The position numbers were made by a program, and so were the translations under genes. The notes below the pieces were generated by a model. The model worked only from the letters and a program-made list of their open reading frames with translations, searched no databases and was not told the DNA's origin. Positions 19,948 through 29,071 of a stretch of 64,000 bases of DNA are shown here, one piece after another (the stretch's first letter is position 1; every line of letters begins with the position of its first letter). Source of the stretch: Caulobacter soli (GTDB lineage Bacteria; Pseudomonadota; Alphaproteobacteria; Caulobacterales; Caulobacteraceae); NCBI RefSeq assembly GCF_011045195.1, contig NZ_CP049199.1, positions 3,658,001 through 3,722,000 of the forward strand, given 5' to 3'.

Positions 19948-20844
19948 ATGACCCGCATCGCCTTCATCGGCCTGGGCAACATGGGCGGCGGCATGGCCGC
20001 CAACCAGGCCAAGGCCCAGCACCACGTCATGGCGTTCGACCTGTCGGCGGCGGCGGTGGACAAGGCCGTGGCGGCCGGCTGCCACGCGGCGGCTTCCGTG
20101 GCCGAGGCGGTCGCGGACGCCGAGGTCGTGATCACCATGCTGCCAGCCGGCCCCCACGTGCGCGCGGTCTATGGCGAGCAGGTGCTGGCCCATGCCCCCA
20201 GGTCGGCCCTGCTGATCGACTGCTCGACCATCGACGTCGAGAGCGCCCGGGCCGTGGCCCAGCAGGCCAAGGCCGCCGGCTTCCGCTTCGCCGATGCGCC
20301 GGTGTCGGGCGGGATCATGGCCGCCGAGGCCGGGACCCTGGCCTTCATGGTCGGCTGCGAGGCGGCGGACTTTCCCGCCGTCGAGGCCGCCCTGGCGCCG
20401 ATGTCGCGCGTGACCATCCACGCCGGTGAAGCGGGCGCGGGTCAGGCGGCCAAGATCTGCAACAACATGCTGCTGGGCGTGTCGATGTTGGGAACCTGCG
20501 AGGCCTTCGCCCTGGCCGAGAAGCTGGGCCTGGCCGCCGACCGGTTCTTCGAGATCGCCAGCAAGTCGTCGGGCCAATGCTGGTCGGTGAGCACCTACTG
20601 CCCCGTGCCAGGCGTCGGCCCCTCGACCCCGGCCGACCACGGCTACGAGGGCGGCTTCGCCACGGCCATGATGCTGAAGGACCTGAAACTGGCCCAGGAC
20701 GCGGCCGCCAAGGCCGGGGCCAGCACGCCGATGGGCGCCCAGGCCGAGGCCCTCTACGCCCTGTTCGACGCCAACGGCTTCGGCGGCAAGGACTTCTCGG
20801 CGATCATCGAACTCATGCGCGGACGGCTGGGCGAACTGCGCTGA
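19948..20844 (+). CDS. mmsB: 3-hydroxyisobutyrate dehydrogenase
   Basis: The 298-residue enzyme oxidises 3-hydroxyisobutyrate to methylmalonate semialdehyde, the substrate of MmsA. It has an N-terminal NAD fold (IAFIGLGNMGGGMAANQ), the substrate motif DAPVSGGIMAAEAGTLAFMVG, and the catalytic-Lys segment GAGQAAKICNNMLLG. It is the last gene of the valine run. Confidence 0.95.
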   Translation: MTRIAFIGLGNMGGGMAANQAKAQHHVMAFDLSAAAVDKAVAAGCHAAASVAEAVADAEVVITMLPAGPHVRAVYGEQVLAHAPRSALLIDCSTIDVESARAVAQQAKAAGFRFADAPVSGGIMAAEAGTLAFMVGCEAADFPAVEAALAPMSRVTIHAGEAGAGQAAKICNNMLLGVSMLGTCEAFALAEKLGLAADRFFEIASKSSGQCWSVSTYCPVPGVGPSTPADHGYEGGFATAMMLKDLKLAQDAAAKAGASTPMGAQAEALYALFDANGFGGKDFSAIIELMRGRLGELR

Positions 20845-20937
20845 CGACGCCTACCGCCCGGACGATCTTGAAGCCTCAAGCGGAACTCCACGCCATCCTG
20901 AGGCTATAGTGATGCAAAGCCCCAGGGAGACGCCTCG

Positions 20938-21516
20938 ATGAGTCCTGCCAAGCCGCCCGTGCCCGACGACGTGCAGGACGCCGTCCGCACCCTGATCCGC
21001 TGGACCGGCGAGGACCCCGAGCGCGAAGGCCTGGTCGACACGCCCTCGCGCGTGGCCCGGGCCTGGAAGGAATATTGCGAGGGCTATGACGAGGACCCCG
21101 GCGTCCACCTGTCGCGGGTGTTCGAGGAGGTCGGCGGCTACGACGACATCGTGCTGCTGAAGGACATCCCGTTCCAGTCGCACTGCGAGCACCACATGGC
21201 CCCGATCATCGGCAAGGCGCACATCGCCTACCTGCCACGCGACCGGGTGGTGGGCATCTCCAAGCTGGCGCGGGTGCTGCACGGCTTCGCCCGCCGGCTG
21301 CAGGTGCAGGAGCGCCTGACCGCCCAGATCGCCGACTGCCTGTGGGACAATCTCAACCCGCTGGGCGTGGCCGTGGTCATCGAGGCCAGCCACGCCTGCA
21401 TGAGCGGCCGCGGCGTGCGCACCCCGGGCGTGGCGATGAAGACCAGCCGGATGATGGGCGTGTTCCGCGACGACGAACGCTCGCGGCGCGAGATCTTGTC
21501 GCTGATGGGGTTCTAA
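20938..21516 (+). CDS. folE: GTP cyclohydrolase I
   Basis: A 192-residue enzyme opening the folate/pterin pathway by converting GTP to dihydroneopterin triphosphate. Zinc ligands are visible: Cys83 and His86 in SHCEHHMAPIIGKAHIAYLP and Cys154 in HACMSGRGV. GREG-like TP(S)RVARAWKEY lies near residue 35-46. CAGGGAGA precedes the ATG. Its TAA overlaps the TAG of the convergent LysR gene by two bases. Confidence 0.97.
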   Translation: MSPAKPPVPDDVQDAVRTLIRWTGEDPEREGLVDTPSRVARAWKEYCEGYDEDPGVHLSRVFEEVGGYDDIVLLKDIPFQSHCEHHMAPIIGKAHIAYLPRDRVVGISKLARVLHGFARRLQVQERLTAQIADCLWDNLNPLGVAVVIEASHACMSGRGVRTPGVAMKTSRMMGVFRDDERSRREILSLMGF

Positions 21517-22406
21517 AGCGCCGAGCTCGTTCCGAACGGCCGCAGGTCATTGCTCCGCGCCGCCGCCAGCTCCTGCAGCCAGGCCCGCACCGAGCGCACA
21601 CGCGCGGTGGCAGCGACCTCGCGCAGGGTGCTGACCCAGAACCGGCGGCGCAGCAGCACGCTGGGCGCCACCCGCACCAGATCGCCGGCCAGGAAGCAGG
21701 GCAGCACCCCCACCCCGCCGCCGGCCTGGATGATCTGGCGCTGGGCCACGATCGAGGAACTGGCCAGCGCCGCCTGCAGTCCCGGGCCGACCTCGTCGAG
21801 ATAGTTCAGCTCGGTCGTGTGGAGCAGGTCTTCGACATAGCCGACGATCTGGCAGCGCCTCAGGTCCTCGGCGCGGGTCAGCGGCCCCACCTCGGCCAGA
21901 TAGGCCGGCGCGGCGTAGACCGCCAACTGGTAGTCGGTCAGGGGCTCGACCAGCAGGCGCCGGTCGGTCGGCGCGCTGAGGGTGACGGCCAGGTCGACCT
22001 CGCGCCGGGTGGGCGACAGGGCGTCGGCGTTGGCGGCCAGCTCGATGCGCAAGGTCGGGCGGCTGCGGCGAAAGGCCGGCAAGGCCGGGGCCATCACCTG
22101 CACGCCGAAGCCCTCGGCGACGCTGATGCGCACGGTGCCCCCGGCGGCTTCCGGATCGCCAGAGCGCGCCGCCAGGTGCATCGCCGCCTCGGCCTGCAGC
22201 CCCGCCTCCAGCAGGCGCGCGCCCGTGCTGGTCACCTGCAGCCCGCTGGACGATCGCACGAACAGCGTCGCCTTCAGCGAGGTCTCCAGCCGCGCGACCC
22301 GGCGGCTGACCGTGGCCGTGTCGACGCCCGTCCGCTGGGCGGCCACGCTGAACGAGCCGGCCTGGGCGGCGGCGACGAAATAGCGAAGATCGTCCCAGTC
22401 GAACAT
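21513..22406 (-). CDS. LysR family transcriptional regulator
   Basis: The 297-residue protein starts MFDWDDLRYFVAAAQAGSF with the winged-helix motif VAAQRTGVDTATVSRRVARLE, then a periplasmic-binding-protein-like effector domain. The start at 22406 was chosen because a more upstream ATG (22448) falls inside a 34-bp inverted repeat that is probably its own operator. It lies behind lldD on the same strand (92 bp) and may control lldD or neighbours. Confidence 0.9.
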   Translation of the reverse strand: MFDWDDLRYFVAAAQAGSFSVAAQRTGVDTATVSRRVARLETSLKATLFVRSSSGLQVTSTGARLLEAGLQAEAAMHLAARSGDPEAAGGTVRISVAEGFGVQVMAPALPAFRRSRPTLRIELAANADALSPTRREVDLAVTLSAPTDRRLLVEPLTDYQLAVYAAPAYLAEVGPLTRAEDLRRCQIVGYVEDLLHTTELNYLDEVGPGLQAALASSSIVAQRQIIQAGGGVGVLPCFLAGDLVRVAPSVLLRRRFWVSTLREVAATARVRSVRAWLQELAAARSNDLRPFGTSSAL

Positions 22407-22429
22407 GCTGGGAAGGTCGCCCGTGGGCC

Positions 22430-22463
22430 TGCGATATTGCAACGACATTCTTGCATTATCGCA
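22430..22463 (-). promoter_or_regulatory. Inverted repeat upstream of the LysR gene
   Basis: Arms TGCGATATTGCAA and TTGCATTATCGCA, 13 bp each with one mismatch, flank eight bases. It sits 24 bp upstream of the LysR start, where an autoregulatory LysR site is expected. Confidence 0.6.
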
Positions 22464-22497
22464 GGCGCGACGGGGCCGACGGCGAAGGGCGCGGACC

Positions 22498-23652
22498 TTA
22501 TCGGTCGCCCCCCAGTCCATTTGACGCCAGGATGGAGCGGTCGATCTGGCCCAGCGTGTTGACCCCGGTCAGGGCCATGGCCACGCGCATTTCCTTCTCG
22601 ATCAGGTCCAGCAGTTGGCTGACGCCCGGTCCGCCGCGCGCGGCCAGGGCGTAGACCCAGGCCCGGCCCAGCAGCACGCCCTTGGCGCCCAGGGCCAGCA
22701 TCCGCACCACGTCCAGCCCCGAACGCACGCCGCTGTCGGCCAGCACGGTCAGGCGATCGCCCACGGCCTCGGCGATGGCGGGCAGAGCGCGGGCCGAGGA
22801 CAGCACCCCGTCCAGTTGCCGGCCGCCGTGGTTGGACACCACGACGCCGTCGGCCCCGATGTCGGCGGCGGCCCTGGCGTCCTCGGGATCGAGCACGCCC
22901 TTGATGATCAGCGGCCCCTTCCAGAGGTCGCGGATCCAGTCCAGGTCCTTCCACTGGATCGACGGGTCGAAGTTCGCCCCCAGCCAGCCCATGAAGTCTT
23001 CCAGGCCCGAGGTCTTGCCCAGCACCGGCGCCACATTGCCCAGGGTGTGGGGGCGGCCCATCAGGCCGACATCCCAGGCCCAGGCGGGTTTGAACGCCGC
23101 CTGCATCAGCCGCCGCGCCGCGGCGTTGGGACCGCTCATGCCGGAATGGGCGTCACGATAGCGGGCGCCGGGTACGGGCATGTCGACGGTGAACACCAGG
23201 GCCGTGGCGCCCGCGTCGGTCGCCCTGGCCAGCAGGTCGCGCATGAAGGCCCGGTCGCGCAGCACATAGAGCTGGAACCAGATCGGCGACGGGCTGGCCT
23301 TGGACACCTCGGCCAGGTCGCAGACCGAGACGGTGGACAGGCAGAACGGCACGCCCTTGGCGGCCGCGGCCTTGGCCGCCTGGCACTCGCCGCGCCGCGC
23401 GTACATGCCCGTCAGTCCCACCGGCGCCAGGGCGACCGGCAGGGCCTGGTAGTGGCCGAACAGGGTAGTCGAGGTATCGACCTGGGAGACGTCCTTCAGC
23501 ACCCGTTGGCGGAGGCTGAGGTCGGCCAGGTCCGAGACGTTGCGGGCCAGGGTCCGCTCGCCATAGGCGCCGCCGTCGATATAGTCGAACAGGAAGAGCG
23601 GCAGCTTGCGCCGCGCCGCCTCGCGAAAGTCGGTGGTCGAGGAGACGATCAC
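22498..23652 (-). CDS. lldD: FMN-dependent L-lactate dehydrogenase
   Basis: A 384-residue alpha-hydroxy-acid oxidoreductase. It has the N-terminal [11 protein letters not shown] of the TIM barrel, Lys251 in IIKGVL, the catalytic His275 in [10 protein letters not shown], and the FMN phosphate site [25 protein letters not shown]. It oxidises L-lactate to pyruvate at the membrane, passing electrons to the quinone pool. Mandelate- or other 2-hydroxy-acid-specific relatives cannot be fully excluded. Confidence 0.93.
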   Translation of the reverse strand: MIVSSTTDFREAARRKLPLFLFDYIDGGAYGERTLARNVSDLADLSLRQRVLKDVSQVDTSTTLFGHYQALPVALAPVGLTGMYARRGECQAAKAAAAKGVPFCLSTVSVCDLAEVSKASPSPIWFQLYVLRDRAFMRDLLARATDAGATALVFTVDMPVPGARYRDAHSGMSGPNAAARRLMQAAFKPAWAWDVGLMGRPHTLGNVAPVLGKTSGLEDFMGWLGANFDPSIQWKDLDWIRDLWKGPLIIKGVLDPEDARAAADIGADGVVVSNHGGRQLDGVLSSARALPAIAEAVGDRLTVLADSGVRSGLDVVRMLALGAKGVLLGRAWVYALAARGGPGVSQLLDLIEKEMRVAMALTGVNTLGQIDRSILASNGLGGDR

Positions 23653-23701
23653 TGTGGAGGCGTCTCCGCCGGGCTAGCCGCGGCCGATGGCGATCCCCGC
23701 C

Positions 23702-24040
23702 TCACCCCTGCCCCGGGATCGGCAGGCGTTCCATGATCTCCACCGAGTCCCCCGGGAAGATCGCGAAATGCGGGTGGTTCTCGAACATCGCCGCCGCCGC
23801 TTCGTGGGACTCGGCCTTCACGAGGATGTAGCCGCCGACCAGATTGCGAATGTCGCTGACGCCGGTCTTGGAGACCTTCTTGGTCTTGCCCACCGGGCCG
23901 CCGTGTTCGACCACCGCCTCGGCGTGATCGGTCATCCACTGGCCCCAGGCCGCCATGCCCTTGGCCATGGTCTCCTCGCTGAGCGCGCTCATGTCGACCG
24001 GTTCGGCCGAGCCCATGTAGAGGGCCAGGAACGTCTTCAT
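23702..24040 (-). CDS. YCII-related protein
   Basis: The 112-residue protein has the YCII domain: MKTFLALYMGS at the start, GGYILVKAESHEAAAAMFENHPHFAIFPGDSVEI in the C-terminal half, including the central His. AGGGAG lies six bases before the ATG at 24040; an ATG two codons upstream overlaps that site and is less likely. DGPF/PhnB-like relatives are often near ECF sigma factors, but none is here. Function unknown. Confidence 0.85.
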   Translation of the reverse strand: MKTFLALYMGSAEPVDMSALSEETMAKGMAAWGQWMTDHAEAVVEHGGPVGKTKKVSKTGVSDIRNLVGGYILVKAESHEAAAAMFENHPHFAIFPGDSVEIMERLPIPGQG

Positions 24041-24119
24041 CGCCATCTCCCTTGTTGGCGTCCGGTCCAAGCCTAGCGCGTTCCCGGCGAGACGGGACAT
24101 GAAAGATCAGCGACGGCGT

Positions 24120-24145
24120 GGGGACATGCCCAAGGGCATGTCCCC
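24120..24145. repeat. 26-bp GGGGACA palindrome, copy 1
   Basis: A perfect palindrome with outer arms GGGGACA and TGTCCCC and inner arms TGCCC/GGGCA around AA. The other copies are at 42058 and 44878. Confidence 0.75.
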
Positions 24146-24199
24146 GTCTTCAGCCTAGAGCGCCTTTTTGGTTTGCACAGGGACGCCCGCTGTCATCTC

Positions 24200-24283
24200 C
24201 GTCTTCCCGGCGAAGGCCGGGACCCAGATTCACCCGGAGCGGCTCGTGGGTTTCACCTGGGCCCCGGCCTTCGCCGGGGAAAC
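24200..24283. repeat. REP-type inverted pair (CCCGGCGAAGGCCGGG family), copy 1
   Basis: CCCGGCGAAGGCCGGGACCCAG near 24206 is repeated in inverted form near 24260-24280 (CTGGGCCCCGGCCTTCGCCGGGG). This is a REP/BIME-like element between the YCII and GH51 genes; related copies are at 35331, 56415 and 60204. Confidence 0.75.
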
Positions 24284-24326
24284 GGGGAAATTTAAGCCCC
24301 GCGATTCAATGTGAAGCAAATCGGCG

Positions 24327-25886
24327 CTAGTTCAGGTCCAGCACCGCCACCGACTTGCTCGGCAGGGTCGCGGTCAGCACGTCGCCCTTGATCGAGGCTC
24401 CCGTGAAGACCGTCGGCTTCACCGCGTCGGGCGCGGCGAAGGTGTTGTGGGCGCTCATCGCCCCGGCCGTCAGCACCCGGCCCTTGGCGGTCTTGCCCGC
24501 CACGCCCGACAGCTTGATCGTCACGGTCGCCGACTTGTTGGGATCCAGATTGACCAGCGCCACATGCACCACGCCCGCGGCGTCCCGGCCCGCCGAAGCG
24601 CTGACCGCCGGCACGCTGGACTTGCCCAGCGTATAGGCCGGGCTGCTGATCTCCAGCGGCAGCGAGGTCGCGCCCTGGAACGGCTTGTACAGGTCGAACA
24701 CCCAGTAGGTCGGGGTCAGCACCATCTTGTCGCCGTCGGTCAGGATCATCGCCTGCAGCACATTGACCATCTGGGCGATGGCCGCCAGCCGCACCCGGTC
24801 GGCGTGCTTGTGGAAGATGTTCAGCGTCGCGCCGGCCACCACCGCGTCGCGCATCGTGTTCTGCTGGTAGAGGAAGCCCGGATTGCTGCCCGGCTCGACG
24901 TCGTGCCAGACGCCCCACTCATCGACATAGAGGCCGACCTTCTTGTCCGGGTCGTACTTGTCCATGATGGCGCTGTTCCTGGTGACCAGCTCGTCCATCT
25001 TCAGGGCGGCGACCATGGTGTCGGCCCACAGCTGCTCGTCGAACTGGGTGGCCGAGCCCTTCTTGTCCCAGTGGCCGGTCGGGATGACGTAGTAGTGCAG
25101 GCTGAGCGCGTTCATGTTCTTGGCCGCGCCGGCCATCAGGGTCTCGGTCCAGGCGTAGTCGTCGCTGTTGGGGCCGCTGGCCACCTTCACGGTGCTGGTC
25201 CCCTTGGGCACGCGCACGAACTCGGCGAAGTTGCGATAGAGGTCGGTGTAGTGGGCCGCCGTCATCTGGCCGCCGCAGCCCCAGTTTTCGTTGCCGACCC
25301 CAAAGAAGTCTAGCTTCCAGGGCTGGTCGCGACCATTGGCGCGGCGCTGGTTGGCGATCGTCGATTTGGTGGGCGAGACCATGTACTCGACCCACTCGGC
25401 CATTTCCCGCGGCGTGCCGGAACCGACATTGCCAGCGACATAGGTCTTGGCGCCGATCAGCTCGGCGAAGTTCATGAACTCGTTGGTGCCGAAGCTGTTG
25501 GGCTCCTCCACCCCGCCCCAGAGGATGTTGACCTTGGTCGGGCGCTTGTCGCGCGGGCCGATCCCGTCGCGCCAGTGATAGTCGTCGGCGAAGCAGCCGC
25601 CGGGCCAGCGCACCACCGGCACATGGATCTGCTTGAGCGCCGCGACCACGTCGTTGCGATAGCCGTTGGTGTTGGGGATCTTGCTGTCTTCGCCGACCCA
25701 GACGCCCTCGTAGATGCCGCGTCCCAGGTGCTCGGCGAACTGGCCCTGGACCTCTGGCTGGATCACCGGTCCCGGCTGGTCGGCGCGCAAGGCGCCGGTG
25801 ACGACGGTCTGGGCGGCGGCGCCCGAGGCCAGCATCATGGTAGCGATACCATAAACAAGCGCACGCTTCAGTGTGGTCAGCTTCAC
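24327..25886 (-). CDS. GH51 alpha-L-arabinofuranosidase, secreted
   Basis: The 519-residue protein starts with GTG (VKLTTLKRALVYG), preceded by AGGGAGA, and has a signal peptide cut near GAAAQ. Domain order is a TIM barrel with RWPGGCFADDYHW, the acid/base Glu in GVGNENWGCGG, the nucleophile Glu in YVDEWGVWHD, then a C-terminal beta-sandwich. It cuts terminal arabinofuranosyl groups from arabinoxylan or arabinan. It lies 65 bp after the sugar-acid dehydratase gene on the same strand and probably shares its FCD-regulated promoter. Confidence 0.94.
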   Translation of the reverse strand: MKLTTLKRALVYGIATMMLASGAAAQTVVTGALRADQPGPVIQPEVQGQFAEHLGRGIYEGVWVGEDSKIPNTNGYRNDVVAALKQIHVPVVRWPGGCFADDYHWRDGIGPRDKRPTKVNILWGGVEEPNSFGTNEFMNFAELIGAKTYVAGNVGSGTPREMAEWVEYMVSPTKSTIANQRRANGRDQPWKLDFFGVGNENWGCGGQMTAAHYTDLYRNFAEFVRVPKGTSTVKVASGPNSDDYAWTETLMAGAAKNMNALSLHYYVIPTGHWDKKGSATQFDEQLWADTMVAALKMDELVTRNSAIMDKYDPDKKVGLYVDEWGVWHDVEPGSNPGFLYQQNTMRDAVVAGATLNIFHKHADRVRLAAIAQMVNVLQAMILTDGDKMVLTPTYWVFDLYKPFQGATSLPLEISSPAYTLGKSSVPAVSASAGRDAAGVVHVALVNLDPNKSATVTIKLSGVAGKTAKGRVLTAGAMSAHNTFAAPDAVKPTVFTGASIKGDVLTATLPSKSVAVLDLN

Positions 25887-25951
25887 GATAGTCTCCCTAA
25901 GGCTCGCCGTTGGCCGGCGTTGGTGTTCGGTAGGTTTGGATCGGCGCCGGA

Positions 25952-27754
25952 TCAGTGGTTGTCGCGCGGCAGGCCCTTGGTCTGGGCGATGCGCTGGTAC
26001 TTGACCGCCGGCTCCAGCACCGCCCCGGTCTCCATCTGGCCGACGATGGCCCGCTGGATCTCCTGCCAGGGCGTCTGGCTTTCCGGATATTTGAAGCCGC
26101 CGGCCGCCTCGAGCGCCTTGCGCCGCGCGACGATCTCTTCCGGCGTGACCAGCACATCGACCCGCGACTTGCGCAGGTCGACCCGCACGCGGTCGCCGGT
26201 CTTCAGCAGGGCCAGGCCGCCGCCGGCCGCCGCCTCGGGCGAGGCGTTGAGGATAGACGGCGAGCCCGACGTCCCCGACTGGCGCCCGTCGCCGATGCAC
26301 GGCAACTGATGGACGCCCTTCTTGATCAGGTAGTCGGGGGCCCGCATGTTCACGACCTCGGCCGCGCCGGGATAGCCGATCGGTCCCGCGCCGCGCATGA
26401 ACAGCACGCTGCGCTCAGTGATGCCCACGGCCGGATCGTCGATGCGATGGTGGTAGTCCTCGGGACCGTCGAACACCACCGCGTCGCCCTCGAAGGCGTC
26501 CGGATCGTCGGGGTCCGACAGGTAGCGGTCGCGGAACTCGGCGGTGATCACGCTGGTCTTCATGATCGCCGAATTGAACAGATTGCCGCGCATGACCACG
26601 AAGCCGGCGCGCTCGACCAGCGGCTTGTCGAACGGGCGGATCACCGCCTCGTCCTCGATCGCCACGCCCTTGCAGGCCTCGCCGATGGTCTGGCCCGACA
26701 CGGTCAGGGCGTCCTCGCGGATCAGGCCCTGGCCGATCAGCTGATTGACCACCGCTGGCACGCCGCCGGCCCGGTAATAGTCCTCGCCCAGATATTCGCC
26801 GGCCGGCTGCAGGTTGACCAGCAGCGGCACTTCCTCGCCATAGGTCTGCCAGTCGTCGACGGAGAGTTCCACGCCCATGTGACGGGCCAGGGCGTTCAGG
26901 TGGATCGGGGCGTTGGTTGAGCCGCCGATCGCCGAATTGACGACGATGGCGTTGAGGAAGGCGTCGCGGGTCAGGATGTCGGACGGCTTGATGTCCTGCT
27001 GGGTCAGTTCGACGATCCGCAGGCCGGTCTCGTAGGCGTTCTGCTGCCGGTCGCGGTACGGCGCGGGGATGGCGGCCGAACCGGTCAGCGACATGCCCAG
27101 CGCCTCGGTCAGCGAGTTCATGGTCGTGGCCGTGCCCATGGTGTTGCAGTAGCCGGTCGAGGGCGCCGAGCTGGCCACCAGCTTGATGAAGCCGGCGCGG
27201 TCGATCTCGCCGGCCGCCAGCAGCTCGCGCGCCTTCCAGACGATGGTGCCTGAGCCCGTGCGCTGGCCCTTGTGCCAGCCGTTCAGCATCGGGCCGACCG
27301 ACAGGGCGATGGCCGGGATGTTCACTGTCGCGGCGGCCATCAGGCAGGCCGGGGTGGTCTTGTCGCAACCGATGGTCAGCACCACGCCGTCGATCGGATA
27401 GCCGTACAGGGTCTCGACCAGGCCCAGATACGACAGGTTGCGGTCCAGGCCCGCGGTCGGGCGCTTGCCGGTCTCCTGGATCGGGTGGACCGGGAACTCC
27501 AGGGCGATGCCGCCGGCCGTGCGGATGCCTTCGCGGATGCGCTCGGCCAGGACCAGGTGGTGGCGATTGCAGGGCGACAGGTCGCTGCCCGTCTGAGCGA
27601 TGCCGATGATCGGCTTGCCCGACTGCAGCTCGTCCAGCGAGAGGCCGAAGTTCAGGTAGCGCTCCAGGTACAGCGCCGTCATGTCCGCGTTGTCGGGATT
27701 GTCGAACCAGGCGCGCGAACGAAGGGCGCGGGGCGGGACGGCGGCAGAGCTCAT
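25952..27754 (-). CDS. IlvD/Edd family sugar-acid dehydratase, probably L-arabinonate dehydratase
   Basis: The 600-residue enzyme resembles Caulobacter xylonate dehydratase and rhizobial L-arabinonate dehydratase. Three cysteines expected to hold a [2Fe-2S] cluster are at 62 (SPCNR), 130 (GCDKTTPA) and 203 (GYCNTMG). The last Asp-Lys pair and [22 protein letters not shown] segment complete the site. It removes water from an aldonate to give a 2-keto-3-deoxy acid. The arabinofuranosidase, AraD1 and epimerase neighbours favour L-arabinonate; xylonate or galactonate remain possible. One FCD operator lies 108 bp upstream. Confidence 0.9.
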   Translation of the reverse strand: MSSAAVPPRALRSRAWFDNPDNADMTALYLERYLNFGLSLDELQSGKPIIGIAQTGSDLSPCNRHHLVLAERIREGIRTAGGIALEFPVHPIQETGKRPTAGLDRNLSYLGLVETLYGYPIDGVVLTIGCDKTTPACLMAAATVNIPAIALSVGPMLNGWHKGQRTGSGTIVWKARELLAAGEIDRAGFIKLVASSAPSTGYCNTMGTATTMNSLTEALGMSLTGSAAIPAPYRDRQQNAYETGLRIVELTQQDIKPSDILTRDAFLNAIVVNSAIGGSTNAPIHLNALARHMGVELSVDDWQTYGEEVPLLVNLQPAGEYLGEDYYRAGGVPAVVNQLIGQGLIREDALTVSGQTIGEACKGVAIEDEAVIRPFDKPLVERAGFVVMRGNLFNSAIMKTSVITAEFRDRYLSDPDDPDAFEGDAVVFDGPEDYHHRIDDPAVGITERSVLFMRGAGPIGYPGAAEVVNMRAPDYLIKKGVHQLPCIGDGRQSGTSGSPSILNASPEAAAGGGLALLKTGDRVRVDLRKSRVDVLVTPEEIVARRKALEAAGGFKYPESQTPWQEIQRAIVGQMETGAVLEPAVKYQRIAQTKGLPRDNH

Positions 27755-27861
27755 GACGGTCCTTGGCAGGCGAACAGCGGGAGGACCAGGCGGGATTTCG
27801 GTGGTTTGTTTCGCCTCGCGGCGGCGCGACCGACAGCTCGCTTTGTTTCATCCCTGTTTAT

Positions 27862-27872
27862 TTGTCTGACTA
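27862..27872 (-). promoter_or_regulatory. FCD/GntR operator match upstream of the dehydratase gene
   Basis: TTGTCTGACTA fits TnGTnnnACnA, the half-palindromic consensus of FadR-type GntR regulators. The 20 bp from 27862 also has inverted ends TTGTC/GACAA. Confidence 0.65.
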
Positions 27873-27980
27873 TACCGACAATAGAATGCCGTCAACGCGA
27901 GAGGGGCGCGCCGGAGCTCCGACGCGGGGTCCCGAAATCCATCCAAATTCCACAACGGCGTGTTGTCCGACGATAGCGCG

Positions 27981-28130
27981 CCCCCTCTCCCCTTGCGGGA
28001 GAGGGTGGCCTCGCGAAGCGAGGTCGGGTGAGGGGTCGATGGCGGGCCTAACCGCGCACGACGTCAGGCGTCTGAGAGACCCCTCATCCGTCGGTCTTCG
28101 ACCGCCACCTTCTCTCGCAAGGGGAGAAGG
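27981..28130. repeat. BIME-like intergenic repeat (CTCTCCCCTTGCGGGAGAG type)
   Basis: A CCCCTCTCCCCTTGCGGGAGAGGGTGGC-type unit at the left is met by its inverted counterpart at the right (GCCACCTTCTCTCGCAAGGGGAGAAGG), with GTGAGGGG/CCCCTCA also mirrored. It fills the gap between the dehydratase promoter and the end of the GntR gene. Confidence 0.7.
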
Positions 28131-28132
28131 AC

Positions 28133-28879
28133 CTAATCCCCGATCGCCGCCCGGGTGTCTTCCAGCGCCAGGCCCACCAAGCGCTCCATCGCCTGTCGCG
28201 CCTGGTCAGGCCGGCCGGCGGCGATGGCGTCGAACACCTTCCAGTGGTCGGGCATCGGGTCGCGCGGCAGCTCGCGCTTGCGCTGCTTGAAGATCGTAGT
28301 CCAGCGCACGGCCGCGCCGATGCTGCTGCTCAGGGTGAACAGCGGCGCGTTGCCGGTGGCCTCCAGCACGGTGTCGTGGAAATCGCGGTCGGCGGCCTGG
28401 CCGGCCTCGGTGGCCAGGGTCTGGCTCTCCATCTGGATCAGCGCCTTGCGCATGCGCTCCAGCTGGGCCTCGTCGCGGCGCTCGGCGGCGAAGGCGGCAG
28501 CGGCCGGCTCGACGATCATTCGCAGCTCGAACAAACCTTTCAGCAGGTCCTCGCTGGGTTCGGACGCGAAGCACCAGGCCAGGACCTCGGGGTCCAGCAG
28601 GCTCCAGCGCGTGCGCTCGGTGACCCGGGTGCCGGTCTTGGGACGGCTTTCGACCAGACCCTTGGCCGACAGGATGCGGATAGCTTCGCGATAGGCGCTG
28701 CGCGAGACCTGCAGCTGTTCGCTGGCGTCGATTTCGTTGTTGAGGATGTCGCCCGGCGCGTACTGGCCCGAGACGATGGCCACGCCCAGGGTGCGGGCGA
28801 TCGAGCCGTGGATCCGGCCGCCGGACGCCCCGTCGCGCGCCGGCTCTGCGTCCACACCCTTGCCCTTCCGTCTCGCCAC
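28133..28879 (-). CDS. GntR family regulator of the FadR/FCD subgroup
   Basis: The 248-residue protein starts with GTG (VARRKGKGVD) after GGAGCGG. The N-terminal winged helix has the motif EQLQVSRSAYREAIRILSAKGLVESRPKTGTRV. The C-terminal FCD domain holds ELRMIVEPAAAAFAAERRDE, DRDFHDTVLEATGN and DHWKVFDAI, with the metal-binding Asp and His residues in place. It is divergent from the AraD1 gene and most likely responds to a sugar-acid intermediate. Four TnGTnnnACnA sites in this block fit its subgroup. Confidence 0.92.
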   Translation of the reverse strand: MARRKGKGVDAEPARDGASGGRIHGSIARTLGVAIVSGQYAPGDILNNEIDASEQLQVSRSAYREAIRILSAKGLVESRPKTGTRVTERTRWSLLDPEVLAWCFASEPSEDLLKGLFELRMIVEPAAAAFAAERRDEAQLERMRKALIQMESQTLATEAGQAADRDFHDTVLEATGNAPLFTLSSSIGAAVRWTTIFKQRKRELPRDPMPDHWKVFDAIAAGRPDQARQAMERLVGLALEDTRAAIGD

Positions 28880-28941
28880 GCCCGCTCCGCTTCCTGCGCC
28901 GTCCCGCCGATCCCGACGCCGCGCGACTCTAGCGAGACAGT

Positions 28942-28952
28942 TTGTCCGACCA
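28942..28952 (-). promoter_or_regulatory. FCD/GntR operator match near the GntR start
   Basis: TTGTCCGACCA matches TnGTnnnACnA and lies 63 bp upstream of the GntR start, suitable for autoregulation. Confidence 0.5.
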
Positions 28953-29027
28953 CAAGGAGTTTCGGGCCGACGATATCGACCGCCAGCGGCGCTGGCCACT
29001 GTTTGACAGCCGGTGGCAGATCGTTAT

Positions 29028-29038
29028 TTGTCTGACTA
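29028..29038 (+). promoter_or_regulatory. FCD/GntR operator match upstream of the AraD1 gene
   Basis: TTGTCTGACTA is identical to the dehydratase site and ends 33 bp before the AraD1-family ATG. Confidence 0.65.
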
Positions 29039-29071
29039 AACAGTCTAGCCCATCGAAAGGTCGCGACAGCC

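Noticed and set aside
22407..22520. Longer LysR start
   Set aside because: It would place the start inside or before the inverted repeat at 22430-22463 and overlap lldD.
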